Shown here: in pieces, positions 1 through 7,795 of the stretch
How the letters are laid out: every line of letters starts with the position of its first letter
Position numbering within the stretch: position 1 is the first letter of the stretch
Source of the DNA: Candidatus Nitrosopumilus sp.
GTDB taxonomy: Archaea; Thermoproteota; Nitrososphaeria; Nitrososphaerales; Nitrosopumilaceae
Length of the DNA stretch: 27,308 nucleotides
NCBI GenBank assembly: GCA_011055585.1
Contig: DRGT01000095.1
Coordinates: forward strand, 1-27,308
Reading direction: 5' to 3'
Made by a program: the position numbers and the translations under genes
The notes under the pieces: model-generated
Seen by the model: the letters and a program-made list of their open reading frames with translations, nothing else
What the model was told of the DNA's origin: nothing
The model's database searches: none

Positions 1-1
1 A

Positions 2-1054
2 AATAATTTAGTTAATGTAGCAGCATCTGCTTTTGCAACAAGCATAGCAATCGGGATTTTTGGAAATGAAGGACTTGGCATAGCAATTGGAATTATGACA
101 TTTTTGATTCTAGTATTTGGAGAAATTACTCCTAAAACGTATTGTAATGCAAATGCAGTAAAGATTGCCCTAAAGTTTAGCCCAATATTACTTGGATTTA
201 GTTATGCATTGTATCCTGTTGTGAAATTTTTTGAAATAATCTCGCGGGGCATGGTAAGATTAACTGGAAGTAGTTATCATCCACCAGCACTAACGGAAGA
301 AGAAATCAAAGGAGTTATTGATCAAGGTCTGGCAGATAAAGCGATTGAAAAAGAAGAATTGGAATTAGTTCAGGGGGCATTACAATTTGATGATACAGCA
401 ATTCGTTCCGTTATGATTCCAAGACTAAAGATGTTCACGCTAAATTCAAAGATGTTATTATTTGAAGCATTACCATCAATTAATCAAAGTGGTCATTCAA
501 GAATTCCAATTTATGGTTCAAGCAAAGATGAGATTGTCGGATTTATTCATGTTAGAGATGTTTTAAAAGAATTAGAAAAAGATAACAAAATGATAAGATT
601 AGAAGATATTGCTAGGAAGCCAGTATTTGCTTCGCAAGAAAAAATGGTTAGTAGTTTACTAAAAGAAATGAAGGGTAGAAAGACCCACATGGCCATAGTG
701 GTAGATGAGTTTGGAGGAGTCGAAGGCCTAATCACTCTTGAAGACCTTATTGAAGAGATTGTAGGCGAAATTGAAGACGAGAGCGATAAAGCAAAACCAT
801 TAGAATATCAATCAATTGATCAAGATACTATAATTACTAATGGAGACATTGAAATTGACACAATCAATGATATTTTCAAAACCAAAGTTCCACAAGGAGA
901 TGATTATGCATCTCTGAATGGTTTGTTACATGAAAGGTTACAAGACATTCCTAAGGAAGGAGACAAAGTAGAAGTTGATTCTTTACGAATAATTGTAGAA
1001 AAAGTTTCAAAAAACAGACCAGAAAAAATTAGAATCGAGAGAATGACGCGTTAG
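2..1054 (+). CDS. CNNM/CorC (HlyC) family membrane protein with CBS domains, 5'-truncated
   Basis: The reading frame is open from base 2, so the gene enters from outside the window; 350 codons are visible and the first in-frame ATG is at 95. Upstream of that ATG the frame encodes NNLVNVAASAFATS, and just after it FGEITPKTY; both are typical of the DUF21/CNNM membrane domain. The middle holds a CBS pair, with HSRIPIYGSSKDEIVGFIHVRDVL in the first and HMAIVVDEFGGVEGLITLEDLIEEIVGEIEDE in the second. The last ~80 residues fit a CorC/HlyC C-terminal domain (GDDYASLNGLLHERL). The family is linked to Mg2+ or other divalent-cation efflux and homeostasis at the membrane, but the substrate cannot be read here. 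Its TAG stop overlaps the stop of the convergent GAPDH gene by 4 nt. Confidence 0.93.
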   Translation, partial: NNLVNVAASAFATSIAIGIFGNEGLGIAIGIMTFLILVFGEITPKTYCNANAVKIALKFSPILLGFSYALYPVVKFFEIISRGMVRLTGSSYHPPALTEEEIKGVIDQGLADKAIEKEELELVQGALQFDDTAIRSVMIPRLKMFTLNSKMLLFEALPSINQSGHSRIPIYGSSKDEIVGFIHVRDVLKELEKDNKMIRLEDIARKPVFASQEKMVSSLLKEMKGRKTHMAIVVDEFGGVEGLITLEDLIEEIVGEIEDESDKAKPLEYQSIDQDTIITNGDIEIDTINDIFKTKVPQGDDYASLNGLLHERLQDIPKEGDKVEVDSLRIIVEKVSKNRPEKIRIERMTR

Positions 1055-2103
1055 TCTTTTTTTGCAAAGTGTTCTTCTAATATTTTTTTCTTATCTTCCA
1101 TATGAAATAGCATTTCTGTATGTTTAAATGCTTCTTCATATGGGCGTTGATAAAGCATTGCCTGCATCAACATGTGGTTTTCAGGAATTACAATTCCTGT
1201 TTGATCATCAGAATACATCATCTTTACAGTATCTTCTATTGATTCCATCATGTTTGCATGAATATGTATCATGTTTGTGTCTGTAAAACTAAATTCCATA
1301 GTAATGGCATAATCTCTAACATCTTTAGTTCCTTTTGCAGTCCATAATATTGCTACACCATGTTCGTTTTTGAAAATTTCTAAAATTTCAGAGGGTTTTG
1401 GTGCTTTGTCTTTAAATCTGATATCCATAATGTGTAAATGCATTTGTCTTGTTGGAACCTTGATTGCACGTAAAAAGAGTGGAGTTTCTTTTCCCATATA
1501 GCTTTTTACGTCATCACCCTGGTGTGGATTCTCACTCCATTCAATCGTATCATTTACTTCTTTGTCAGTCTGTTCAATGTCGGCCCATCTTCTAACTAGT
1601 GTAACATCAAATCGAACTAATCTATCACCGTATTTTTCACGCAATGGTTGGAGAATACGTCCTATCCCGGTAACATTACAACTACCTTGCATGACATGTT
1701 TTTTTCCAAAAGCTTCTGTATAATTTGCTCTAGAATTAAACAATAAATCAGAAACGGCTTTGTCTCCAGATACTGATTCTCCACCCTGATAAATTGCCAT
1801 AACTCCTTTTGGTTCATAGAGATTTTTCTTGTTCATATAACCATGTCCACCTGGTGCAGCATCAATTACTAAGTCACAATCATCCAGTACGGATTCTATA
1901 GTTCCTGCAATTTTGAAATCTTTGAATGAATCCATCTTTTTTTCAGGAACAAAAACATCCAAACCCAGAGAAATTGCTGTATTGACCTTCTCATTTGGGG
2001 AGTATTTTCCCACACCTATTACTTGAATTTCAGGATCATCTTTGATAAAGGAGGTGATTCTACTTCCAATAGAACCAAAACCGTTTACAAAAACCCTTTT
2101 CAC
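1051..2103 (-). CDS. gap: type II (archaeal) glyceraldehyde-3-phosphate dehydrogenase
   Basis: The 350-aa product interconverts glyceraldehyde-3-phosphate and 1,3-bisphosphoglycerate with NAD(P), probably for gluconeogenesis in an autotroph (inference). The Rossmann motif GFGSIG is at residues 8-13. The catalytic Cys is C142 in MQGSCNVTG, matching the SCN-T-G motif of the archaeal type II enzyme and unlike the SCTTN of the bacterial/eukaryotic type. Length is normal for the type II family (about 335-350). The ATG start has an A/T-rich TATA-like element at about 2124-2134, some 26 nt upstream, suggesting a leaderless transcript. The gene ends tail-to-tail with the CNNM/CorC gene, with overlapping stop codons. 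Confidence 0.95.
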   Translation of the reverse strand: MKRVFVNGFGSIGSRITSFIKDDPEIQVIGVGKYSPNEKVNTAISLGLDVFVPEKKMDSFKDFKIAGTIESVLDDCDLVIDAAPGGHGYMNKKNLYEPKGVMAIYQGGESVSGDKAVSDLLFNSRANYTEAFGKKHVMQGSCNVTGIGRILQPLREKYGDRLVRFDVTLVRRWADIEQTDKEVNDTIEWSENPHQGDDVKSYMGKETPLFLRAIKVPTRQMHLHIMDIRFKDKAPKPSEILEIFKNEHGVAILWTAKGTKDVRDYAITMEFSFTDTNMIHIHANMMESIEDTVKMMYSDDQTGIVIPENHMLMQAMLYQRPYEEAFKHTEMLFHMEDKKKILEEHFAKKD

Positions 2104-2123
2104 AATTTCACTCCAAACAAGCC

Positions 2124-2159
2124 ATTTATTTAAATTCTAATTATAATGACATAAGTCAT
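2124..2159 (-). promoter_or_regulatory. putative gap promoter with upstream palindrome
   Basis: On the minus strand an ATTTAAATAAAT-type TATA box lies about 26 nt before the GAPDH ATG. Just upstream, at 2146-2159, is a short inverted repeat, ATGAC-ATAA-GTCAT. It could be a regulator site next to the BRE/TATA, but the 5-bp arms may be chance. Confidence 0.4.
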
Positions 2160-2274
2160 CCCTGTTATTGTAGTTATGAGTAAGGCTACAATTTTGTGCT
2201 TGAATATAGGATTAACTGTAGCTGTTTAAAAATACATACTGAGATTAAAAACCCAGATTTATCAAATTGATATA

Positions 2275-2415
2275 ATGTTCAAAGGCATTTTTTTGCAACT
2301 AGATGGAGAGAAACAGGCCTATGATATCTTTATGGATATTGGAGAATATTTCCAAGGATTTGGGGAAGGAATAGTTGCTTTTGCAACAAGTATTTTTGAA
2401 TTTTTTGGATTCTGA
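2275..2415 (+). CDS. possible 46-aa small protein
   Basis: ATG-initiated ORF of 46 codons in the roughly 360-nt gap between the divergent GAPDH and DsbA-like genes. The product starts MFKGIFLQLDGEKQAYDIF, is acidic and aromatic-rich, and ends ATSIFEFFGF; it may form an amphipathic helix. I recognise no family. A TATA-like element is not obvious and no Shine-Dalgarno is visible. The rest of the gap (2104-2274 and 2416-2463) shows only A/T-rich sequence and promoters. Conservation in relatives would decide whether the ORF is real. Confidence 0.35.
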   Translation: MFKGIFLQLDGEKQAYDIFMDIGEYFQGFGEGIVAFATSIFEFFGF

Positions 2416-2463
2416 GGAAAATCTATCCAAAAAACTAAATTTAACCTAAAAAACATTTGAACT

Positions 2464-3168
2464 GTGAATTTACATGGTCCATCACTTGGAATTGGAGCTG
2501 GAATAACTGCAGTTGTCATTTTTGTTACATTTTTAGCATTTGATAATATCACTGATGAAAAAGAATTAGTTTTAGAACAAGCAGAAAATATTCAACCAAA
2601 CCCACAAAGAATAGGACTTGATGTTTTCACAGAAAATGGTTCGCCTTATCTCGGAGATCCTAATGCACCAATTACTTTGGTTGAATTCGGAGATTATCAG
2701 TGTTTTTTCTGCAACAAATATTTTCATGAGACTGAGCACAGTATTTTATCAAATTATGTTGAAACAGGAAAAGTGAAAATTATTTTCAAAGATTTTACAA
2801 TAATTGGTCCTGATTCAATAACAGCTGCGAATGCAGCTCATTGTGCAGATGAACAAGGAAAATTTTGGGAATATCATGATATTTTATATAATAATTGGAC
2901 AGGAGAAAATAATGGCTGGGCAAGTTATGATAACCAATTAAGTTTTGCACAAGATGTGGGATTGAACATTGATGAATTTTCAGAATGCGTGAAAAATGAA
3001 AAGTATACTACAATTATAACAGACAGTACTTCTGATGCTAGAACTCTTGGACTAACAGGAACGCCTGCATTTTTTGTCATAGGTACAGATGATCAGATTA
3101 CGAAAATTCCAGGAGCACAACCATATGAAGTATTTGAAAGAGTTTTTAATTCAGAGCTGGAAAAATAG
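2464..3168 (+). CDS. membrane-anchored DsbA-like thiol oxidoreductase
   Basis: The 234-aa product uses a GTG start; an in-frame TGA two codons upstream leaves no room for an earlier one. Residues ~8-26 form a hydrophobic anchor (GIGAGITAVVIFVTFLAF), which would put the catalytic domain outside the membrane. GDPNAPITLVEFGDYQCFFC opens a DsbA/thioredoxin fold with the active-site CxxC (CFFC) at 80-83. The cis-proline loop is GTPAFF, with P201. This matches the DsbA_4/BdbD-like thioredoxin family common in thaumarchaea and suggests disulfide formation or exchange in exported proteins. Extra Cys at about 127 and 175 could form a structural pair. An AAATTTAACC element about 27 nt upstream may be its TATA box. 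It is transcribed alone. Confidence 0.9.
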   Translation: MNLHGPSLGIGAGITAVVIFVTFLAFDNITDEKELVLEQAENIQPNPQRIGLDVFTENGSPYLGDPNAPITLVEFGDYQCFFCNKYFHETEHSILSNYVETGKVKIIFKDFTIIGPDSITAANAAHCADEQGKFWEYHDILYNNWTGENNGWASYDNQLSFAQDVGLNIDEFSECVKNEKYTTIITDSTSDARTLGLTGTPAFFVIGTDDQITKIPGAQPYEVFERVFNSELEK

Positions 3169-3248
3169 AATTTTTTCGATCAGATTACGAAAATAGGCGT
3201 AAGAAATGGCTAGTTTTTTCTACTTGGTGTGACAAATTAACCTCAATA

Positions 3249-3274
3249 ACCTTATAAGACCTTATTCGGAGGCT
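3249..3274 (+). promoter_or_regulatory. promoter and ribosome binding site of HMG-CoA synthase
   Basis: A CTTATAAG TATA box centred near 3253 lies about 26 nt before the ATG at 3280, and a GGAGG motif lies about 9 nt before the ATG. If the TATA spacing is literal the mRNA would be leaderless and GGAGG would not be used; otherwise it is a Shine-Dalgarno. The two signals conflict and only one may act. Confidence 0.5.
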
Positions 3275-3279
3275 AGCTA

Positions 3280-4674
3280 ATGGTAGCTGGAATTGATGAT
3301 ATTGCAATATACATCCCTAGATTGTATATCGACGCATCAGATTTTGCACATGCTAGAGGTATGGACCCAGCAAAACTGGTCAAAGGCCTTGGAATTTCTA
3401 AAATGGCAATGGTTGACACCAATCAAGACCCAGCATGTCTTGCAGCAAATGCATGTCTAAAAATCATGCAAAAAAACAAGCTTTCTCCTGAAGAGATTGG
3501 AAGATTATACGTATCTACAGAATCCGCTTTTGACGAATCAAAAGCAATGAATTCGTATGTTATTGGAATGTTAGAGCAAGTCTATGGTTCTGGTTCTTTT
3601 GAGCATTGTGGGGGAGTAGAAACAAAGTTTGCTTGTGTTTCGGGCTCTTATGCATTATATGATAATACTAATTGGATTAGAGCAGGAGAAGCTGAAGGAA
3701 AACATGCTCTTGTCGTGGTATCAGATATTGCAAAATACGATTTAGGTTCCTCAGGTGAAGCGACCCAGGGAGCAGGAGCTGTTGCCATGTTACTTAATGA
3801 TTCCCCAAGATTACTTGCGTTTGATCCTAAAGTTACCTCAACATCTATCAAAGACGATTATGATTTTTACAGACCATTTGGAAAAGAAACTCCAATAGTT
3901 CATGGTCAATATTCTAACCTTCTTTATTTTATTCAAGTAAGAAAAGCACTTGAAGCATACAAAAACAAAGTAATTTCAACAGGACTATTTGAGATTGGCG
4001 AAGGCGAAACAATTCTTGATTATATTGATTATCTAAACATGCACCTTCCATATTCAAACATGGGCAAAAAAGCTCTTGCATATTTGGTTCGACATGAATG
4101 GCGCACACTACCAAGATGGAAACCATTAATTGAAAAAATTGGCTTGCCAGAACCACTTCCAAAGGACCCAAGAGGAACAATAGAATCAGTTCTTGGTGAC
4201 CAGGAATTTTTGGAAAAAGACCACGAGTTTACAAAACGTTTCACAAAAACAGACGAGTTTATGGAAGTTTATGAATCAAAATTAGCAAGTTCTCTTATTG
4301 CATCAAAGATGATTGGTAATCTTTACACTGCATCACTTTATCTAGGGTTTAGAAGTAGTTTAGAATTTGAATATCAAAAAGGAATTGATTTAGCAGGAAA
4401 GAGAGTTGGTTTTGGCTCTTATGGTTCTGGTTCAAGCGCAATGGTCTTTAGCGGTGTAATTCAACCTGAGTACGAAAAAATTGTAAAGGACATGAATCTT
4501 GAAACCGAACTTGGGCCAAGAAAGAAGCTTTCTCTTGAAGAATATGAAAAACTTCATGAAAACAAACTAGCTACAAATCAAGCGTTTCTAGTACCCAAAA
4601 AAGAATTTCTTCTCGCTGAAATTGAGACAAAACCCGAATCAATAGGCCAACGCAGATACACCTACAACGAATAG
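3280..4674 (+). CDS. hydroxymethylglutaryl-CoA synthase
   Basis: This 464-aa enzyme condenses acetyl-CoA with acetoacetyl-CoA to HMG-CoA, the entry to the mevalonate route for archaeal isoprenoid lipids. The catalytic triad can be placed: E81 in STESAFDESKA, C119 in KFACVSGSYAL, and H255 in MHLPYSNMGKKAL. The closing GSYGSGSSAMVFSG glycine-rich motif (about 387-400) is typical. The length is nearer the longer eukaryote-like form than the ~350-aa euryarchaeal form. The gene ends 2 nt before the convergent bioD stop. It is not part of the biotin cluster by strand or spacing. A role in another thiolase-type condensation cannot be excluded, but the three active-site residues fit HMG-CoA synthase well. 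Confidence 0.93.
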   Translation: MVAGIDDIAIYIPRLYIDASDFAHARGMDPAKLVKGLGISKMAMVDTNQDPACLAANACLKIMQKNKLSPEEIGRLYVSTESAFDESKAMNSYVIGMLEQVYGSGSFEHCGGVETKFACVSGSYALYDNTNWIRAGEAEGKHALVVVSDIAKYDLGSSGEATQGAGAVAMLLNDSPRLLAFDPKVTSTSIKDDYDFYRPFGKETPIVHGQYSNLLYFIQVRKALEAYKNKVISTGLFEIGEGETILDYIDYLNMHLPYSNMGKKALAYLVRHEWRTLPRWKPLIEKIGLPEPLPKDPRGTIESVLGDQEFLEKDHEFTKRFTKTDEFMEVYESKLASSLIASKMIGNLYTASLYLGFRSSLEFEYQKGIDLAGKRVGFGSYGSGSSAMVFSGVIQPEYEKIVKDMNLETELGPRKKLSLEEYEKLHENKLATNQAFLVPKKEFLLAEIETKPESIGQRRYTYNE

Positions 4675-4676
4675 AA

Positions 4677-5366
4677 CTAGTTTAAAATTTTCAAATCAAA
4701 TTTAGTTTCAAACACTTTAGCAATTTGATCAACATCTAATGAATTAAAAAATGGAATATGGCCTAAAACAGATACTCCGGTAATATCTTCTAAATCATCT
4801 TTTAACACATCTACAGCATAACCATCAAGATCAATTTCGTTGATTATAATTCCCTTAATTCGAATTCCAGATTTTTTTGCCATTTGACAAGTCATAATAG
4901 TATGATTTAACGTTCCGATACGATTTCTTGTGACCAATATAGTTTCTAAATTAAGATCATTGATTAAATTTGTAATAAAATAATTTTTCAAAATTGGCGT
5001 CATTATCCCACCCATGCCTTCAACAAGGATGCATTCATGAAGTTTGGATAATTTTTTAAAATTTTGTAAAACTAAATCAACGTTGACTTTTTCAAGAATG
5101 TTAGCAATCTTCATTGCAGTGTATGGTGAAGCAGGTATTGGAAAAAATTGTGGATTGATTAGATCTTCAGGATCATTTACTTTTGCCGCATTTGCTAAAA
5201 TTTGTACATCTTCTGACTTGTAACCAGTTTCTTGAGCCGTTCCTGCCGCAAATGGTTTCATTACGCCAACATCTATTCCCATATTTCGAATTGCTCGTGC
5301 TAAACCGGCAGTAATCCATGTTTTACCTACATCAGTATCACTTCCAGAAACAAAAAATGATTTCAA
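4677..5366 (-). CDS. bioD: dethiobiotin synthetase
   Basis: The 229-aa enzyme makes dethiobiotin from 7,8-diaminopelargonate, CO2 and ATP, the third biotin step. The P-loop GSDTDVGKT is at residues 8-16 and the second conserved segment, VEGMGGIMTP, is near 115-124; PFAAGT near 38-43 carries the substrate-binding Lys/Pro region. Length is usual for BioD. The start is TTG (5366), chosen because it gives the family N-terminus MKSFFVSGSDTDVGKT. A TATA-like TTTTATGG lies about 26 nt upstream on the minus strand. The gene is divergent from bioA across 72 nt, so both may share a control region. Confidence 0.95.
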   Translation of the reverse strand: MKSFFVSGSDTDVGKTWITAGLARAIRNMGIDVGVMKPFAAGTAQETGYKSEDVQILANAAKVNDPEDLINPQFFPIPASPYTAMKIANILEKVNVDLVLQNFKKLSKLHECILVEGMGGIMTPILKNYFITNLINDLNLETILVTRNRIGTLNHTIMTCQMAKKSGIRIKGIIINEIDLDGYAVDVLKDDLEDITGVSVLGHIPFFNSLDVDQIAKVFETKFDLKILN

Positions 5367-5388
5367 TACTGAAAAAGTGATTTTTTAC

Positions 5389-5414
5389 CATAAAACCCTT
5401 CGGTTAATTATTAA
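5389..5414. promoter_or_regulatory. divergent bioD/bioA promoter region
   Basis: On the minus strand TTTTATGG (about 5389-5395) sits at TATA distance from the bioD TTG. On the plus strand TTAATTATTAA (5404-5414), nearly palindromic, sits at TATA distance from the bioA ATG at 5439. Both transcripts would be leaderless. The two TATA elements lie about 15 nt apart, so a single bound protein could cover both. The element continues the GGTTAA word that recurs before bioB. Confidence 0.5.
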
Positions 5415-5438
5415 GATGAAGAGATTGTTTATCGGTAA

Positions 5439-6752
5439 ATGAAGCAAGATAGCTTTGTTTGGCATCCAAATACACAGATGTCAGAATGGCACTATTTTGA
5501 TGAAATCGTTCGTGGGAGAGGAATGTGGCTAATTGATTCTCATGGAAATAGACTTCTAGATGGAGTTGCAAGCATGTGGTGCAATGTTTGGGGACACTCA
5601 AAAAAAGAACTTGTCATTGCAATCTCAAAACAATCAAAAAAATTGCAGCATTCATCAATGTTTAATTTAACAAATGAACCCGCTGAAAAACTAGCAAAAA
5701 CACTAGTAAAAATTTCTCCAGGAATGCATAAAGTGTTTTATTCTGATGACGGTTCTACTGCAATGGAAATTGCATTTAAAATTGCTTTACAATATTGGAA
5801 AAATAAAAAAATTAAAAATAAAACAAAAATTGCAACATTAGAAAATGGTTATCATGGTGATACGTTTGGTGCAATGTCAGTTGGATATGTTCCAGAATTT
5901 TTTTCAAAATTCAAATCGAAATTATTTCCAACAATTCAGATACCAGTTCCAAACAAATATCGATTGCCAAAAGGATTCAGTTTTTTAGAATATCAAAAAT
6001 TTTGTCTAAATAAATTAGAAAAACTATTTTCAAAAGACAAGTCGATTGCAGCATTTGTAATGGAAAGTGGTGCACAAGTAGCAGGTGGAGTAATAATTTA
6101 TCCTCCAGGATTTCAAAAAAAGATTAGTCAACTCTGTCAAAAATACAATGTCTTGTTAGTTTTAGATGAAGTAGCTACAGGATTTGGTAGACTTGGCTCC
6201 ATGGTGGAATTTACTGTACAATCATCAAGACCAGATATTGTAGCTTTTGGAAAAATGTTAACTGGGGGTTATCTAACAATGGCAGCAACACTAACTACGA
6301 AAAAAGTCTATGATTCATTTTTGGGAAACTTTTATGATTTTAAACATTTATTTCATGGTCATACTTATACAGGAAATCCAATTTCAGCAGCGGTTGCAAA
6401 TGAAAATCTGAAACTGTACGAAAAAAATAATCTTATTAAAAAAATTCAAAAGACAGCCAAAATCTTTGAAAAATATCGTTCTGAAATTTTATCCTTAGAT
6501 CATGTGGGAGATGTTAGACACAAAGGCATGCTTATGGGAATTGAACTTGTAATAGATAAGCAAAACAAGACCCCAATCACGCCTAAAAAATCATTCAACA
6601 AGATGGTGTTTGAAAGTGGAAAAAAGCACGGAATTTACCTTAGAACGCTAGGCAACATCATAATGCTAGTTCCCCCTCTTGCAATTTCTCAAAAAGAGCT
6701 TGATTTACTCTTACAACGAACTATCAAAATGATAAAGTCATTGAAATGGTAA
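5439..6752 (+). CDS. bioA: adenosylmethionine-8-amino-7-oxononanoate aminotransferase
   Basis: The 437-aa class III PLP aminotransferase converts 8-amino-7-oxononanoate to 7,8-diaminopelargonate, with S-adenosylmethionine as the usual amino donor. W48-C-N-V-W-G (SMWCNVWGH) and the FNLTNEPAEKLA segment are BioA-like. YSDDGSTAMEIAFKIA (101-116) binds the PLP phosphate, LDEVATGFGR is at 242-251, and the Schiff-base lysine is K272 in FGKMLTGGYL. Length is normal. Codon use is A/T-rich like its neighbours, so there is no visible sign of recent transfer. It is followed by a 59-nt gap with its own promoter-like elements before bioB. Confidence 0.95.
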   Translation: MKQDSFVWHPNTQMSEWHYFDEIVRGRGMWLIDSHGNRLLDGVASMWCNVWGHSKKELVIAISKQSKKLQHSSMFNLTNEPAEKLAKTLVKISPGMHKVFYSDDGSTAMEIAFKIALQYWKNKKIKNKTKIATLENGYHGDTFGAMSVGYVPEFFSKFKSKLFPTIQIPVPNKYRLPKGFSFLEYQKFCLNKLEKLFSKDKSIAAFVMESGAQVAGGVIIYPPGFQKKISQLCQKYNVLLVLDEVATGFGRLGSMVEFTVQSSRPDIVAFGKMLTGGYLTMAATLTTKKVYDSFLGNFYDFKHLFHGHTYTGNPISAAVANENLKLYEKNNLIKKIQKTAKIFEKYRSEILSLDHVGDVRHKGMLMGIELVIDKQNKTPITPKKSFNKMVFESGKKHGIYLRTLGNIIMLVPPLAISQKELDLLLQRTIKMIKSLKW

Positions 6753-6769
6753 ACCCAAAAAAAAATCTA

Positions 6770-6802
6770 GGTTAACCTTTCCAATAGTCTTATTTAGACT
6801 AT
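6770..6802 (+). promoter_or_regulatory. bioB promoter with inverted-repeat operator candidate
   Basis: Two palindromes lie in the 59-nt gap upstream of bioB. GGTTAACC is at 6770-6777. A perfect 7-bp inverted repeat, ATAGTCT-TATTT-AGACTAT, is at 6784-6802. The central TTATTTAG is the best TATA candidate, 26-27 nt before the second bioB ATG (6821). A protein bound to the repeat would block TBP, so this is a plausible biotin-responsive operator. The binding protein is unknown. Confidence 0.5.
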
Positions 6803-6820
6803 AATTATTGTATGATAAAT

Positions 6821-7795
6821 ATGGAAATAAGCATAATTTATGATTGTCAGAGAAAAGTTCTTGCAAATGAAAAATTAACAACTGAGGAAGCAAAAAAACT
6901 CATCACTATTTCTGATTTTGAATTAAAAACTTTAGCAAAATCAGCTAATGAAATAACTAGGAAATTTAATGGGTTAAAGGTAGATGTTGAAGAGCTTAAT
7001 AATATTAAAAAAAACGGATGCAGTGAAGATTGTGTTTTTTGTGCACAATCTGGATTTTATGATACCCGAATAGAACAATACCAGTTACCTCCCGCTTCTG
7101 AAATAGTAAAACAAGCCCAAAAAGCAAAAGATGATGGCGCAGTTTCATATTGTCTTGTTGCTGCATGGAGAGAGCCATCACCAGAGGATTTCAAAAAAGT
7201 TTGTGAAATAATAGAACAGATCAATGATAAAGTTGGAATAAAGGTTGATTGTAGTCTAGGTTTTCTTACACTAGAGCAAGCAAAAAAACTAAAAGAACTC
7301 AGTGTACACCGCTATAATCATAATTTAGAAACTGCTAGATCAAAATTTCCTGAAATTTGTTCAACGCATACTTATCAAGATAGAATCGATACACTAAAAA
7401 TTGCAAGAGATGCGGGGATTCAATTATGTACTGGTGGAATTCTAGGGATGGGTGAAACTAGAGAACAACGATTAGAATTGATATTAGATATTGCATCACT
7501 TTCTCCAGAAGAAGTTACAATGAACATTCTTGTCCCAATGCTCGGTACTCCATTAGAGCTACAAACTTCCTTGCCAAAATCAGAAATTATTAGAACATTT
7601 GCAGTTTTAAGATTTTTGTTACCGTATTCAATTATCAAAATTTCAGGAGGAAGGGAACTAACTCAGGATGATCAAGGGGAGGAATTGCTACAAAGTGGAG
7701 CAAACGGAATAATCACCTCAGGCTATCTAACGATGAAGGGAAATAATCCTGAAAAAGACCTTCAAATGATTGAGAAGATTGGGCTTGAAGCCTAA
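6821..7795 (+). CDS. bioB: biotin synthase (radical SAM)
   Basis: This radical-SAM enzyme inserts sulfur into dethiobiotin to form biotin. The [4Fe-4S] motif reads NGCSEDCVFCAQS (C-x3-C-x2-C), C70/C74/C77 when numbered from the upstream ATG at 6812. Other BioB signatures are the YNHNLETARSKFPEICSTHTYQDR segment, TGGILGMGET, and ISGGRELTQDD near the C-terminus; the N-H-N-L-E-T string is diagnostic. Two in-frame ATGs are possible, 6812 and 6821. I chose 6821 because the TATA-like element at 6790-6797 is then at leaderless spacing, but 6812 cannot be excluded. The end overlaps the start of bioF, so the two are co-transcribed. Confidence 0.95.
   Translation: MEISIIYDCQRKVLANEKLTTEEAKKLITISDFELKTLAKSANEITRKFNGLKVDVEELNNIKKNGCSEDCVFCAQSGFYDTRIEQYQLPPASEIVKQAQKAKDDGAVSYCLVAAWREPSPEDFKKVCEIIEQINDKVGIKVDCSLGFLTLEQAKKLKELSVHRYNHNLETARSKFPEICSTHTYQDRIDTLKIARDAGIQLCTGGILGMGETREQRLELILDIASLSPEEVTMNILVPMLGTPLELQTSLPKSEIIRTFAVLRFLLPYSIIKISGGRELTQDDQGEELLQSGANGIITSGYLTMKGNNPEKDLQMIEKIGLEA

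Noticed and set aside
2176..2229. 17-codon ORF MSKATILCLNIGLTVAV
   Set aside because: Too short to support without conservation data, and no promoter spacing was visible.
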